From contig ONQB01000005.1 in the NCBI GenBank assembly GCA_900319905.1, positions 1 to 64,000 of the forward strand: a stretch of 64,000 bases of DNA. Direction: 5' to 3'. Origin of the DNA: an uncultured Prevotella sp. Lineage in GTDB: Bacteria > Bacteroidota > Bacteroidia > Bacteroidales > Bacteroidaceae. Below, piece by piece: positions 8,752 to 17,936 of the stretch. The notes below the pieces were generated by a model. That model was not told where the DNA came from, did not search any database, and worked only from the letters and a program-made list of their open reading frames with translations. Made by a program: the position numbers and the translations under genes. Position 1 is the stretch's first letter, and each line of letters opens with the position of its first letter.

Positions 8752-8837
8752 CAACAAAAACTTGAGCAATGCTAAAGATAGTTCGATTCGAAGCACATTG
8801 CAATGTCGTGATGGATGGTGAATCGTGCCCGTTAAAG

Positions 8838-11051
8838 TTATTTTACATGGACAAATTGATATTGCAAACGAAGATGGCGCTTAGCGCACATACGTTGAAT
8901 TTTATCATATTCAACAGTGATGATATGTTTGTCGGGGGCATCCACCTGAAGATAGAAAACTCCGTTGCATATTTGCCATGACGTAGCCACGCGCTTCCCG
9001 TCAACCACCACGGAAGCCTTGGCCCAATTGAGACTGCCCATAGGAAGAGGACTGACGCTGACACGGTTGTCCCGTATATGAAGGCCGCCAATGTCGGGCA
9101 CCAAGTGGTTGTTGATGTGGGCCAGCATGAAATGGTTGAGCGATGCACCCTTGTCAGGATCCCACTGCTCTGTGAGCGTAGTCATTCCCTTTTTGATTTG
9201 CGCGCCATAGCCCGGCGCCTCGTAATGGTTGAGCATCTTATACAGCAAATCCTCCTGCCCCATGTTGATGAGCGCCCGGAAAAGGTAATGCGTACCGATG
9301 TCGCCCGTAGTGAGCCGGTCGCCCTGACGGTGGATAAGCGCCACAAGACTGTCAGCCAAGGCCTCACGCTGTCCTTCATGATAAAGTCCCAGACAGATCA
9401 TTATCGACAAGCCTGCCTGCGAGCTGCGGCAGTGGCTGTTGCCTCTGAAAGGCGAGAAGCGTGCTATGAAGGCCTGCTTGATGCTGTCGGCCCGATCCTC
9501 GTAGCCCACCATTTTCGTCCAACGGTAGTAATGTGCCGTACTCACCAAATCAACGGGTGTGTTGCGCGAAAATCCCGCCCGCCAAGGACCATAGTCGTAC
9601 CAATCGCCAAGGCCCATGTTAAGGATATAAGCCGAGTCACGCGTAGCTAAGTAATCCACATAACGGCGCATGTTGGGCATATACTGCCTTATCAGACTGC
9701 TGTCGCCATAGCATTGCGCATAGAGGAAAGGGAGCGCGACCAATGCTCCACCCCATTCGGGGGACTCAAGGAACGGCTTGGCCCAACTGCCCTCAAAGTG
9801 CACATATTCGGGTGCTATCTCGGGCATGGAACCATTTGCGTGCTGTGCGTCGGCAATTACTTGCATTTCCTGCCGCACCATCTGCCGACAGTCGTAATTG
9901 GTCAGCAGTCCGTCGCCATTGAGCCAATCCTGCTCAAGCCATCCCAGCTTCTCACGCGACGGGCAATCCGTCCACACGCTCATCCAGTTGCTTTTCACGG
10001 CGTTGTCGATGATGCGGTAGGTGTCATTGAGCAACGGATTGGAGCAGGAGAAGGTTGCCGTACGACCAGCGGAATTATAAATAAAGTCCGACTTCAGGTC
10101 AATGAATTCAGGCAATTCCTGCCCATCGACAGCCTCTATCTGAATATACCGGAAGCTGTAATAGGAAAAGTGCGGATGCCATCGCTCTATACCGTTTCCT
10201 TTCAGCGTATAGCGGTAGAAATAAGGCTTTCCCGTTTGCTTCTGACTGACCCTTCCGTCAGGCCGCAGCCTTTCGCCCACCGTTATCTGAATGGTCTGTC
10301 CCCGATGTCCGCGCACGGCAATTTCGGGGAAACCCGCGAGGTTCTGCCCCATGTCAAAGACATTATTGGCCCGACGCTGCACCACGGGATAGCGTTCCAT
10401 AATGCTTACCGGCGCAGCGTGTTGCAGTCGCAAGATGCCCGCGGGTGCCTTCTGCACCACGGCATGGGCGTCATCCGGTGAAACCTGCCGCTCCAACCGT
10501 GCATCATAGTCCTCGCCACCATATATGCTGTTATAGGTTACAGGACTCTTGCGCCACTGCCATGAAGTGTCGCTGACAACGCGCTGCACTGTGCGGTCAT
10601 GATGATAGAACCTGAGACAGAACAGGAGCGTGAGCGGTCCGTAGTTGGTGGTCAACTTATGGTAGCGCACACCACGCTCATGGTAAAAGCCGTTGCCGAG
10701 CATCACCTCTATGCGGTGCCTTCCTTTTGTAAGATAACGGGAAATGTCGCGATTATTATACCAAACGGTCTTTTTATAATCACTCCACGCAGGCGAAAGA
10801 ACGTCGTTGCCCACCTTTCGCCCGTCAATATAAAGTTCATAACAGCCAAGGCCGCAGATGCTGACCTCGGCGCGGTCGAAGACTTCGGGGCACGTTATCG
10901 TCTTCGACAGTATGATACTCCGGTCGGCAAGTGAGTCTGTGGCGACAGCCGTGGCCCCAATCCATTGCGCTGAGGAAAAGTCAGCCTGTCCCTCAGCAAA
11001 CGCAAGGAAGGGAACGACCACAAAGAGCATCGATATAATAAGGTGTCTCAT
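8838..11051 (-). CDS. Secreted alpha-L-rhamnosidase, GH78
   Basis: A 737-residue exported enzyme (signal peptide about 1-19, ending AFA) of glycoside hydrolase family 78, which removes alpha-linked L-rhamnose from rhamnogalacturonan or flavonoid glycosides by inversion. The N-terminal carbohydrate-binding beta domain contains GLGCYELYIDGRKVG and SPAWSDYKKTVWYNN (about 65-95). The (alpha/alpha)6 catalytic domain has WTDCPSREKLGW near residue 360 and the general-base motif TTLTEQWD with Glu at about 628. It lies 22 nt after the truncated glycosidase gene on the same strand. Together with the SusCD and PL1 genes next door it indicates a pectin rhamnogalacturonan locus. Confidence 0.9.
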   Translation of the reverse strand: MRHLIISMLFVVVPFLAFAEGQADFSSAQWIGATAVATDSLADRSIILSKTITCPEVFDRAEVSICGLGCYELYIDGRKVGNDVLSPAWSDYKKTVWYNNRDISRYLTKGRHRIEVMLGNGFYHERGVRYHKLTTNYGPLTLLFCLRFYHHDRTVQRVVSDTSWQWRKSPVTYNSIYGGEDYDARLERQVSPDDAHAVVQKAPAGILRLQHAAPVSIMERYPVVQRRANNVFDMGQNLAGFPEIAVRGHRGQTIQITVGERLRPDGRVSQKQTGKPYFYRYTLKGNGIERWHPHFSYYSFRYIQIEAVDGQELPEFIDLKSDFIYNSAGRTATFSCSNPLLNDTYRIIDNAVKSNWMSVWTDCPSREKLGWLEQDWLNGDGLLTNYDCRQMVRQEMQVIADAQHANGSMPEIAPEYVHFEGSWAKPFLESPEWGGALVALPFLYAQCYGDSSLIRQYMPNMRRYVDYLATRDSAYILNMGLGDWYDYGPWRAGFSRNTPVDLVSTAHYYRWTKMVGYEDRADSIKQAFIARFSPFRGNSHCRSSQAGLSIMICLGLYHEGQREALADSLVALIHRQGDRLTTGDIGTHYLFRALINMGQEDLLYKMLNHYEAPGYGAQIKKGMTTLTEQWDPDKGASLNHFMLAHINNHLVPDIGGLHIRDNRVSVSPLPMGSLNWAKASVVVDGKRVATSWQICNGVFYLQVDAPDKHIITVEYDKIQRMCAKRHLRLQYQFVHVK

Positions 11052-11073
11052 TGCTTTAAACTTAACCGGAATT

Positions 11074-13182
11074 TTACAGCTTTATCGATATTTTACCCAA
11101 ATCGGGCCGTCGTCCCTTCACAATGCCATCAACCAAGACTGACAGTCCCGTGCCCAGATGATACTTTCCGCCGTGCTGATCCCACACGATGGTAATGCGG
11201 TGACCGTGATAAGCCACATTGTCCAAACAGAAATAGTCCCAAGTAGCGGTTGGAAGCAGGGGGTTGACCACCAAGGTATTGTCCGGCTGTGGACGAAGGC
11301 CGCAAAGTCCGGAGATAATGAGGTCGTTAAAGGTTGAATGGTTGTAATACCGCGAACGCTCGCGGTCGCCCATCAGCCACGCTCCCGTCGATTCATCAAG
11401 ATACTCGCCGATGTAAGGGCGACCACGATGAGACTGGCTCTCCACATATTTCTTCAGTTCAGCGAAATACACATGTCGCCATTGGTTCTCGTTGCTGTCC
11501 TTACGGGTCGTCAGCATGGGTCTGACCCGATAATCATTCAGCCAATTTGCCATTGCCGTAAGTGTCTGTGCCGTGGCAAAGGGCCACACTGCGCCATCCC
11601 ACTCACATTTGCCAACACCATGAGAGCGGAAGAGCGGATGCCGGCGTTCTGCCGTCGTAATGCCATAGGGAGCACGGAAGCCGCTGTCGGTGGTCAACTG
11701 AAGCCAGGCCGTTGCCGTCTTCAGATCGTCAGGTGCCAACCCAAAATACCAGGGTAGGAAACCGATCTCTTCCCTCACCTTTGCCGACTTGAAACTGAGA
11801 AGCCGATGCTGGGTGTCATAAACAGGGCGCTGCACTTCATAGAATGATGCCTCATCATCCCAAAGCGCGGCAGACAAGCGACGAAGCGTGTCGGCGCGCA
11901 GCCGGTACTCAGTTGCCGTAGCCTCATCGCCGCTCAGTTCGGCCGCTGCCGCAATGGCGAGTGCATTGCCATACATATAACTGTTGATGCTCGGACGAGC
12001 GTTTTTGTCGCGCCGCCCGCCGCTAATGGTTTCCTCCATCGCGTCTCTCACATCATATTGCCAATAAAGGCCGGGGCCTTGTGGCGTGCTATAACGGTGA
12101 TTGTCCCATTGGTGGTATTCCCACTTCATACGTGGAAGGAAGGACAGCAAGCTGTCTTTCCGCCCGTCAACAAGGTAACGACTCCAGATGCTGGCAGGTG
12201 TCCAGCTGCTGTAAGCGTCCAGCTTACGCATCGGCTGTCCGCTGTTGCCATAAAACCAAGTATGAAGTATGCCGTCGAGCCAGACGTTATTTCTCAGCCA
12301 TCTGCTTTCATGAATGTGATGACCCAAAGCCGATGAGATCAGATTATACTTGTCGGCATAGGAACGTGGCACAAGAAACTCGGTCATCGCATAGCCCACG
12401 GGCGTTCGCTCGATATGCTTGCGCAGTGTCCACCAACGATAATACCAGCATTGTTCAAACTGCTTGTCGGGACATTCGAACAGTGGGACATTAGCCTTCA
12501 TCCATTCCCATGACGAGGCATTAGGAATGGCCTGCACGATGCTCTCCGGCTCCATTGCGTTGAAATAACTGACATAATGCCCGAAATCGTCAGCTTTTAA
12601 GACTGCGGCACCTGAGTCAGTCGAGAGGTTCTCCGACTTTACATGAGCCAATCGGAAGACAGCGCAGCTATCGATGGATCCGGCTTTTGGCAGGATGCCA
12701 TCCCAATCAGCCGGCGTATCTACTGTAGGCTCAACCGGCTCTGAACCAGTACGGAACGTTATGCGTTCTATCTCATGCGTCGGAGCAAAGAAAATGTATT
12801 TTCCCCTGATTCTGCCGTTTACCGAAAGCGACAACTGACGGTGAGGCGCATCAAGGAATGCCTCAAAATGATAGGTACTGTCTGGTTGATAAGCCATAAC
12901 CTTACTATAACGTGCGCCCGTCTTTACCCTCACATACCCGTCGTTCATAAAGCAGATGCGCGTTGACGTATTGCCCCGGCTATCCTTAAAATCAATTTCC
13001 AGTCGGCCGTTTCGGTTCTGTGCAGCCCGCACGTCGAAAGAAACCTTCAGTCTGTTCGTGGCAGGGAGCTTCCTCTCTGCAACGGCATTGTCAAATGGGT
13101 CACTATCGGAGAGTTGCAGCCACTGACCATTCAACGTAATTGGAGCTAAAAGGGGCGAATAGAGATTCCATGTTTTGAGGTC
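11074..13182 (-). pseudogene. Six-hairpin (MGH1-like) glycoside hydrolase, 5'-truncated
   Basis: A large glycosidase with an N-terminal beta-sandwich region (about the first 150 residues) and a C-terminal (alpha/alpha)6 toroid resembling the MGH1/trehalase-like clan, with GLYWQYDVRDAMEETISGG, CEWDGAVWPFATAQ and NHSTFNDLIISGL. A TTG at 13134 would open a 686-residue frame, but credible protein sequence (ADLKTWNLYSPLLAPITLNG) continues upstream to about 13185 and then stops making sense where a SusC fragment begins in the other direction. The signal peptide is missing, so the gene is cut at its 5' end. Partnership with GH78 suggests a role in pectin side-chain or rhamnogalacturonan degradation. 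Confidence 0.75.
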
Positions 13183-13189
13183 AGCAATA

Positions 13190-14683
13190 CTACGATACTT
13201 TTATATCGGCCGCATCAACTATGCTTATGCCGACAAATACCTCTTTGAGTTCCTGCTCCGCTCGGACGCTTCCACTAAGTTTGCGCCCAAGAACTATTGG
13301 GGCACATTCCCGGCAGTGAGCGCCGGCTGGGTGATGAGTGAGGAGAACTGGTTTAAGAAGACTTTTAAATGGATTGACTTCTTCAAGCTGAGAGCATCGT
13401 TCGGTCTCACGGGCCGTGACAATACTGCCGCATGGCAATGGATGCAGGTCTACGCACAGGATGCCAACAAGGGAACCGTATTCGGCGAGGGCTCCAACAA
13501 CGACTCCAGCAACCGTATCACCATCAACAAGAACAACTCGGCCGTCAATGCTGACGTACATTGGGACAAAGACTATAAGTTTAACTTCGGTATCGATGCC
13601 AACTTCCTCAACCAGCGTCTCGGCGTAACCTTCGACACCTATTATGAAAGAAACCGCAACATGCTGATGAATCTGAAGCAGAAGGTGGAATTCACTCTCG
13701 GTACGCAAAGTGCAGCCGTGAACCGTGGTGAGATCGACTCCTACGGATGGGAATTGTCGCTCAACTGGCACGACAAGATCGGTAAGGACTTTAAGTACAA
13801 GATTGGTATCAACACCGGTTATTCCGACAACAAGGTGCTCGATATGGACTGGGCTACCGACTATGCTTACCGGCAGATCATGTACAAAGGCCGTACCGAC
13901 ATCGGCACATGGGGCATGCAGTGCATCGGTATGTTCCGCAGTTTCCAGGATATTGAGGAATATTTCGACAAGTACCACATCACTTCGTACATGGGCATGA
14001 CGAAGGATCAAGTGCGCCCGGGTATGCTCATCTATAAGGATGTACGCGGCGCACAGCACATAGACAATAATGGCAACATCTACTATGATGGTCCTGACGG
14101 TATCGTAGATGGAGACAACGACCAGGTGGAACTCTCACATCGTAACAACATCTACGGCTTCACCATGAACCTCGGCGCATCCTGGAAAGACCTGTCACTG
14201 ACCGCACAGTTCGGCGCTTCTTGGGGCGGATACACCACATTGCCAAGCGCAGCCATCAAGCCGTTTGCCACATCCAACGGAAGTGTGGAATACATCAATA
14301 TGCCGAAGTTCTGGAATGTGGATAACATGTATTCCTATCAGGATGTCTATGACGCCAACGGCAACGTAGTGGTAGCTGCCAACCGCGATGCGACATATCC
14401 TAACCTTGCCTACTCTTCAGTCAACAGCGTGGCTTCAAGCTTCTGGAGAATAAGCAGCGCACAGGTCACCCTCAACCGCCTGACGATTGCCTACACCCTG
14501 CCCAAGGCATGGTTGAAGTATCTGCAACTCGGTATTGAGAGCCTGAGAATAAACATTACAGGCCAAAACCTGATTAACTTCTATAACCCCTACCCCGAGC
14601 ATTTCACATCGCCAATGGCAGGATCGTACGGAAGCTATCCTAACCTGCGCAAGTGGACCATCGGTGTAAACCTCTCTTTCTAA
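13190..14683 (+). pseudogene. SusC/RagA-type TonB-dependent transporter, C-terminal part only
   Basis: About 495 residues of the C-terminal half of a SusC-like outer membrane beta-barrel, from the conserved YIGRINYAYADKYLFEF strand to the standard end NLRKWTIGVNLSF. The signal peptide, carboxypeptidase-like domain, plug and first half of the barrel (normally another 500-600 residues) are absent. Upstream of about 13200 the sequence switches to the antisense glycosidase gene. The paired susD follows 28 nt downstream and is intact. In a complete locus this protein would import pectin oligosaccharides with SusD as lid. Either a real deletion or an assembly join has removed the rest. Confidence 0.82.
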
Positions 14684-14711
14684 GGTATCAACAAATAAAC
14701 AAATCAAGAAA

Positions 14712-16973
14712 ATGAGAAACTCATTCAAATATATAGGACTTGGGCTCGTAAGTCTCGTAGCCTTATCCTCATGTAGCGACCAGTTCCTTGAGGACAAGAA
14801 GAACTACGACAATGCCAACAAGGACATCTATAATTATGTCAGTGGCTGCAACGGCCGCCTCAACGACATCTACAGCTGGTGCCTTCCCACCGTCAACGAC
14901 CTGACATGGAAGTATCCTTCAATGGGCACTGCCGACCTGGCAGGAAAGTCAACCGAGGAGTACAGCGGCTTCAGCGACTTTGTCAATCCTGAAATCCAGC
15001 TCTCGTCGATGAGCAGCACCAACAGTGTGCCAGACTTTATCATGGGCACGCAGAGCAACATACAGGAGGCTGTATATGGCCGCATCCGTAATATCAACGA
15101 TGCCATTAAGGGTATTTCTGAAGGAAGCATCAGCCAAGCCGAAAAAGACATCATGCTCGGTCAGATATATTTCTTCCGTGCCTGGTGTTACTATAATCTC
15201 TTCAAATGGTACGGCGGTGTGCCTATCGTTACCGAAGTACAGGACCCGGTAGAAGGCGTCTCCAATCCGCGCCAGTCGGCTAAGGCGGTGAAGGATTTCA
15301 TTCTCTCCGACCTCGACAAGAGTGCCAAGCTGTTAGCCGCCAAGACGATGAACGGCGGCTGGACCGGCAAAGATTACGGTCGCGTAACTACAGGTACGGC
15401 ATTGGCACTGAAGGGCAGAGTACTGTTGCTTTGGGCCAGTCCGCTGTTCAACCGCGCCAACGACGAAAGCCGCTGGAAGGAGGCTTACACAACCATGAAA
15501 GCCGAGAAAGACTCTATTGACGCATGCGGCTATCATCTCTACAACGACGGCGGCGCCAACGCAAGCTCATTCTCGTCAATGTTCTGCACGACAAGCGCAA
15601 ATCCCGAAGCCGTTTTCGTCACCCTGTATAACAGCGTGGTAGGCGACGGACTCGACAATCAGAAGAACAACACATGGGAGCGTGCCATCCGTCCCGCCAA
15701 TGCAGCAGGCTCGGGCAAGAACACCTCTGCTATGCTCGTAGATATGTTCCCCATGGCCGACGGTAAGATACCCGCTGGCACAGGCACCTATACAAAGCTG
15801 GCCACCTCGTCAGACGAATACGACAAGGATGTGCCGTTCCTCAATCGCGACCCGCGTTTCTATCGCACCTTCGGTCTGCCCGGTTTCCGCTGGGCATACA
15901 AGGGCGACGCCTCTCCCTGGAATGCTGACAACCCCAGTGACGGCTCCAACTATACGCTGTGGAACTACACCTGGTACACCGACGTCAACGACCAGGGCAA
16001 TGCCGAAAGCGGCAACGCCTACGGCGCCGATAATCTGCTGAAGAGTTCGCGCGGCGTATTTGTACGCAAGAAGAGCGACGACGCCGATGCCAACTCACCA
16101 GCCTACACCTTCATCAAGAGCAATGAGGGCAAGGGAGCCGACCCGTACTATTCGGCAGCCCCACTGATTGAACTGCGCTATGCCGAGGTACTGCTCAACC
16201 TCGCCGAGGCTGCTTGCGGAGCCAACCAACTGCAGGAAGCCGTTGAACTGGTAAAGCAGGTGCGTGAGCGCGTAGGCTATACGGGCGACTGCGGCATCAC
16301 GCCAGCGGCTACCTCCGACCAGGCTACCTGCATGAGCCAGATACTCTACGAGCGTCAGATAGAATTTGCCTACGAAGGCAAGCGCTTCGACGACATGCGT
16401 CGCTGGCTGCTGTACGACGGCGGTGCCAACTTCAGTTCTATCGAGGGAGCACCGGCTTCGTGGAAGCTAACCGGATGGGGCGGTAACACCTGCTCATGGC
16501 TCGGCTTTAAGCCCTTCAACGGACAGCGCCGAGAGAACATGGAGTTCCGCCTGGCCGACAAATACGGCGTTGGCGGTACTACCTTCGCCTCTGACCCGCT
16601 CTATGTGGAAGCCTGCAACCAGATCTCTACTGAAGAAGGCATCACCGTGGCTGAGGTAAAGCAGAAATACACCTACTATCAGGTCATGGCCAAGGTACGT
16701 CCCGCAGGCGTCAACCTGAGCAAGTCAGAGCTCAGCGAACAGCTCACTACTTTGGCTGCCTGGTATAAGGACAACCTGGTACGCAAGACGCGCAAGGGCG
16801 ACAACCGCGACTCTCAACACACGGACGAATATATCAACTTCCGTCCAAACTACTATCTGCTCGGCTTCCCGCAGGGTGCTATGCAGGCCGGCGCGCAACT
16901 GCAGCAAACTATCGGCTGGCAGAACTACACCCAGGGCGGTGCCAACGGCACCTTTGATCCGCTCGCCAACTAA
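14712..16973 (+). CDS. RagB/SusD family glycan-binding lipoprotein (unusually long)
   Basis: A 753-residue outer membrane lipoprotein with lipobox LSSC (Cys at about residue 21). The N-terminal SusD-like domain and TPR-like helices are seen in AVYGRIRNINDAIKGISEGS, the AWCYYNLFKWYGGVPIV segment near residue 165, and the C-terminal LRYAEVLLNLAEAA and YERQIEFAYEGKRFDDMRRW (about 495-565). It would cap the SusC barrel and bind oligosaccharide at the cell surface. It is about 100-200 residues longer than most SusD proteins, mainly through inserts and a tail after the RRW motif, as seen in some pectin-locus SusDs. It is directly downstream of the truncated susC. Confidence 0.92.
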   Translation: MRNSFKYIGLGLVSLVALSSCSDQFLEDKKNYDNANKDIYNYVSGCNGRLNDIYSWCLPTVNDLTWKYPSMGTADLAGKSTEEYSGFSDFVNPEIQLSSMSSTNSVPDFIMGTQSNIQEAVYGRIRNINDAIKGISEGSISQAEKDIMLGQIYFFRAWCYYNLFKWYGGVPIVTEVQDPVEGVSNPRQSAKAVKDFILSDLDKSAKLLAAKTMNGGWTGKDYGRVTTGTALALKGRVLLLWASPLFNRANDESRWKEAYTTMKAEKDSIDACGYHLYNDGGANASSFSSMFCTTSANPEAVFVTLYNSVVGDGLDNQKNNTWERAIRPANAAGSGKNTSAMLVDMFPMADGKIPAGTGTYTKLATSSDEYDKDVPFLNRDPRFYRTFGLPGFRWAYKGDASPWNADNPSDGSNYTLWNYTWYTDVNDQGNAESGNAYGADNLLKSSRGVFVRKKSDDADANSPAYTFIKSNEGKGADPYYSAAPLIELRYAEVLLNLAEAACGANQLQEAVELVKQVRERVGYTGDCGITPAATSDQATCMSQILYERQIEFAYEGKRFDDMRRWLLYDGGANFSSIEGAPASWKLTGWGGNTCSWLGFKPFNGQRRENMEFRLADKYGVGGTTFASDPLYVEACNQISTEEGITVAEVKQKYTYYQVMAKVRPAGVNLSKSELSEQLTTLAAWYKDNLVRKTRKGDNRDSQHTDEYINFRPNYYLLGFPQGAMQAGAQLQQTIGWQNYTQGGANGTFDPLAN

Positions 16974-16986
16974 CTTAATGAATGAC

Positions 16987-17033
16987 ATGCGCTTTCAGCA
17001 GCACTGTGCAAAGAGTGCTTGCTGAGAGCGCAT
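16987..17033 (+). terminator. Hairpin between susD and the next gene
   Basis: ATGCGCT...AGCGCAT with inner pairing TCAGCA/TGCTGA and CACT/AGTG forms a long, slightly imperfect stem around an 8-nt loop. There is only a short A/T stretch after it, so it may be an mRNA stabiliser or attenuator more than a full terminator. It starts 14 nt after the susD stop. Confidence 0.45.
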
Positions 17034-17078
17034 TTATAGAAAGAGATTATCACATCTTATTATCAAACTTTAAAAACT

Positions 17079-17936
17079 ATGAAAAAATTATCTACTCTCG
17101 TAGCTGCCACATTGATGGCACTAACTGCAAACGCACAAGAGACTTGGTCGGCTGACCAACTCGCATCTGCTCCTACTGAAGCATCCGTTACCGCAACCAC
17201 AGACAATGTGACGCTCAAATCGCTTTCATCGCCCAACGATGACCAGCTGAAGGACGGCTACTGGCAGATCAAAGGTGGCGGCAACACAACCATCAGCGAC
17301 ACCTTCCAACACTATCTGATGGGCAAGGGCAATCCGGCCATCACCCACGAAGAGAAGGACGAGGAAACCGACAACGGAACAGCCCACAGAGTGTATGAGA
17401 CCTATTGGGCACCAGGCAACGAGACTCTGCCCATACGTGGTACCTATCATGAGATCACAACCAAGAAAGACGGCGCTCTGACTGTCGTGGTGTATGTCAA
17501 CAAAGGCAACCATAACCTCTACATCATTAACGAGACAAAGACCGATGCCGGTTACCAGGTCGTCAAGAACACAGATATCTCCGTGAACTTCTGCTATCAG
17601 AACAACACCTTTACCTACGACGGGACCAACATCTGGAACAAGGGTACTATGGCTGACGACTATATCCTGCAACATACCAACGGCGTGACACAGAATCGTC
17701 CGGCTATGGGTTCCATCACCTTCGCTGTAAAGGCCAACACCACCTACATGCTCATGAACCCGAAGAGCCAGCTGGGTATCTACGGCTTCACTTTCACACC
17801 GTCAACCTCTGCCGGCATTGGAAAAGTGAAGGTTGAAAACAACGTCAATGCACCCATCTACAACCTTGCCGGACAACGCGTCAGCAAGAGCTATAAGGGC
17901 GTAGTGATACAGAACGGTAAAAAGCATATCCAATAA
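17079..17936 (+). CDS. Secreted protein of unknown function with YNLAGQRV tail
   Basis: A 285-residue exported protein (signal peptide MKKLSTLVAATLMALTANA, cleaved near 19). I do not recognise the central beta-rich region. The C-terminus (APIYNLAGQRVSKSYKGVV...NGKK) is the short tail found at the end of many Prevotella secreted enzymes and resembles a type IX secretion sorting signal, also present on both PL1 lyases here. The stop overlaps the lyase start (TAATG), implying translational coupling. Its place between susD and the lyase suggests a pectin-binding or surface accessory role, which is inference only. Confidence 0.8.
   Translation: MKKLSTLVAATLMALTANAQETWSADQLASAPTEASVTATTDNVTLKSLSSPNDDQLKDGYWQIKGGGNTTISDTFQHYLMGKGNPAITHEEKDEETDNGTAHRVYETYWAPGNETLPIRGTYHEITTKKDGALTVVVYVNKGNHNLYIINETKTDAGYQVVKNTDISVNFCYQNNTFTYDGTNIWNKGTMADDYILQHTNGVTQNRPAMGSITFAVKANTTYMLMNPKSQLGIYGFTFTPSTSAGIGKVKVENNVNAPIYNLAGQRVSKSYKGVVIQNGKKHIQ

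Noticed and set aside
9714-10481. 255-codon ORF opposite the GH78 gene
   Set aside because: Shadow of the rhamnosidase coding sequence; no motif, start signal or promoter.
13190-14059. 289-codon antisense ORF inside the SusC fragment
   Set aside because: The plus-strand reading has clear SusC motifs; the antisense reading has none.
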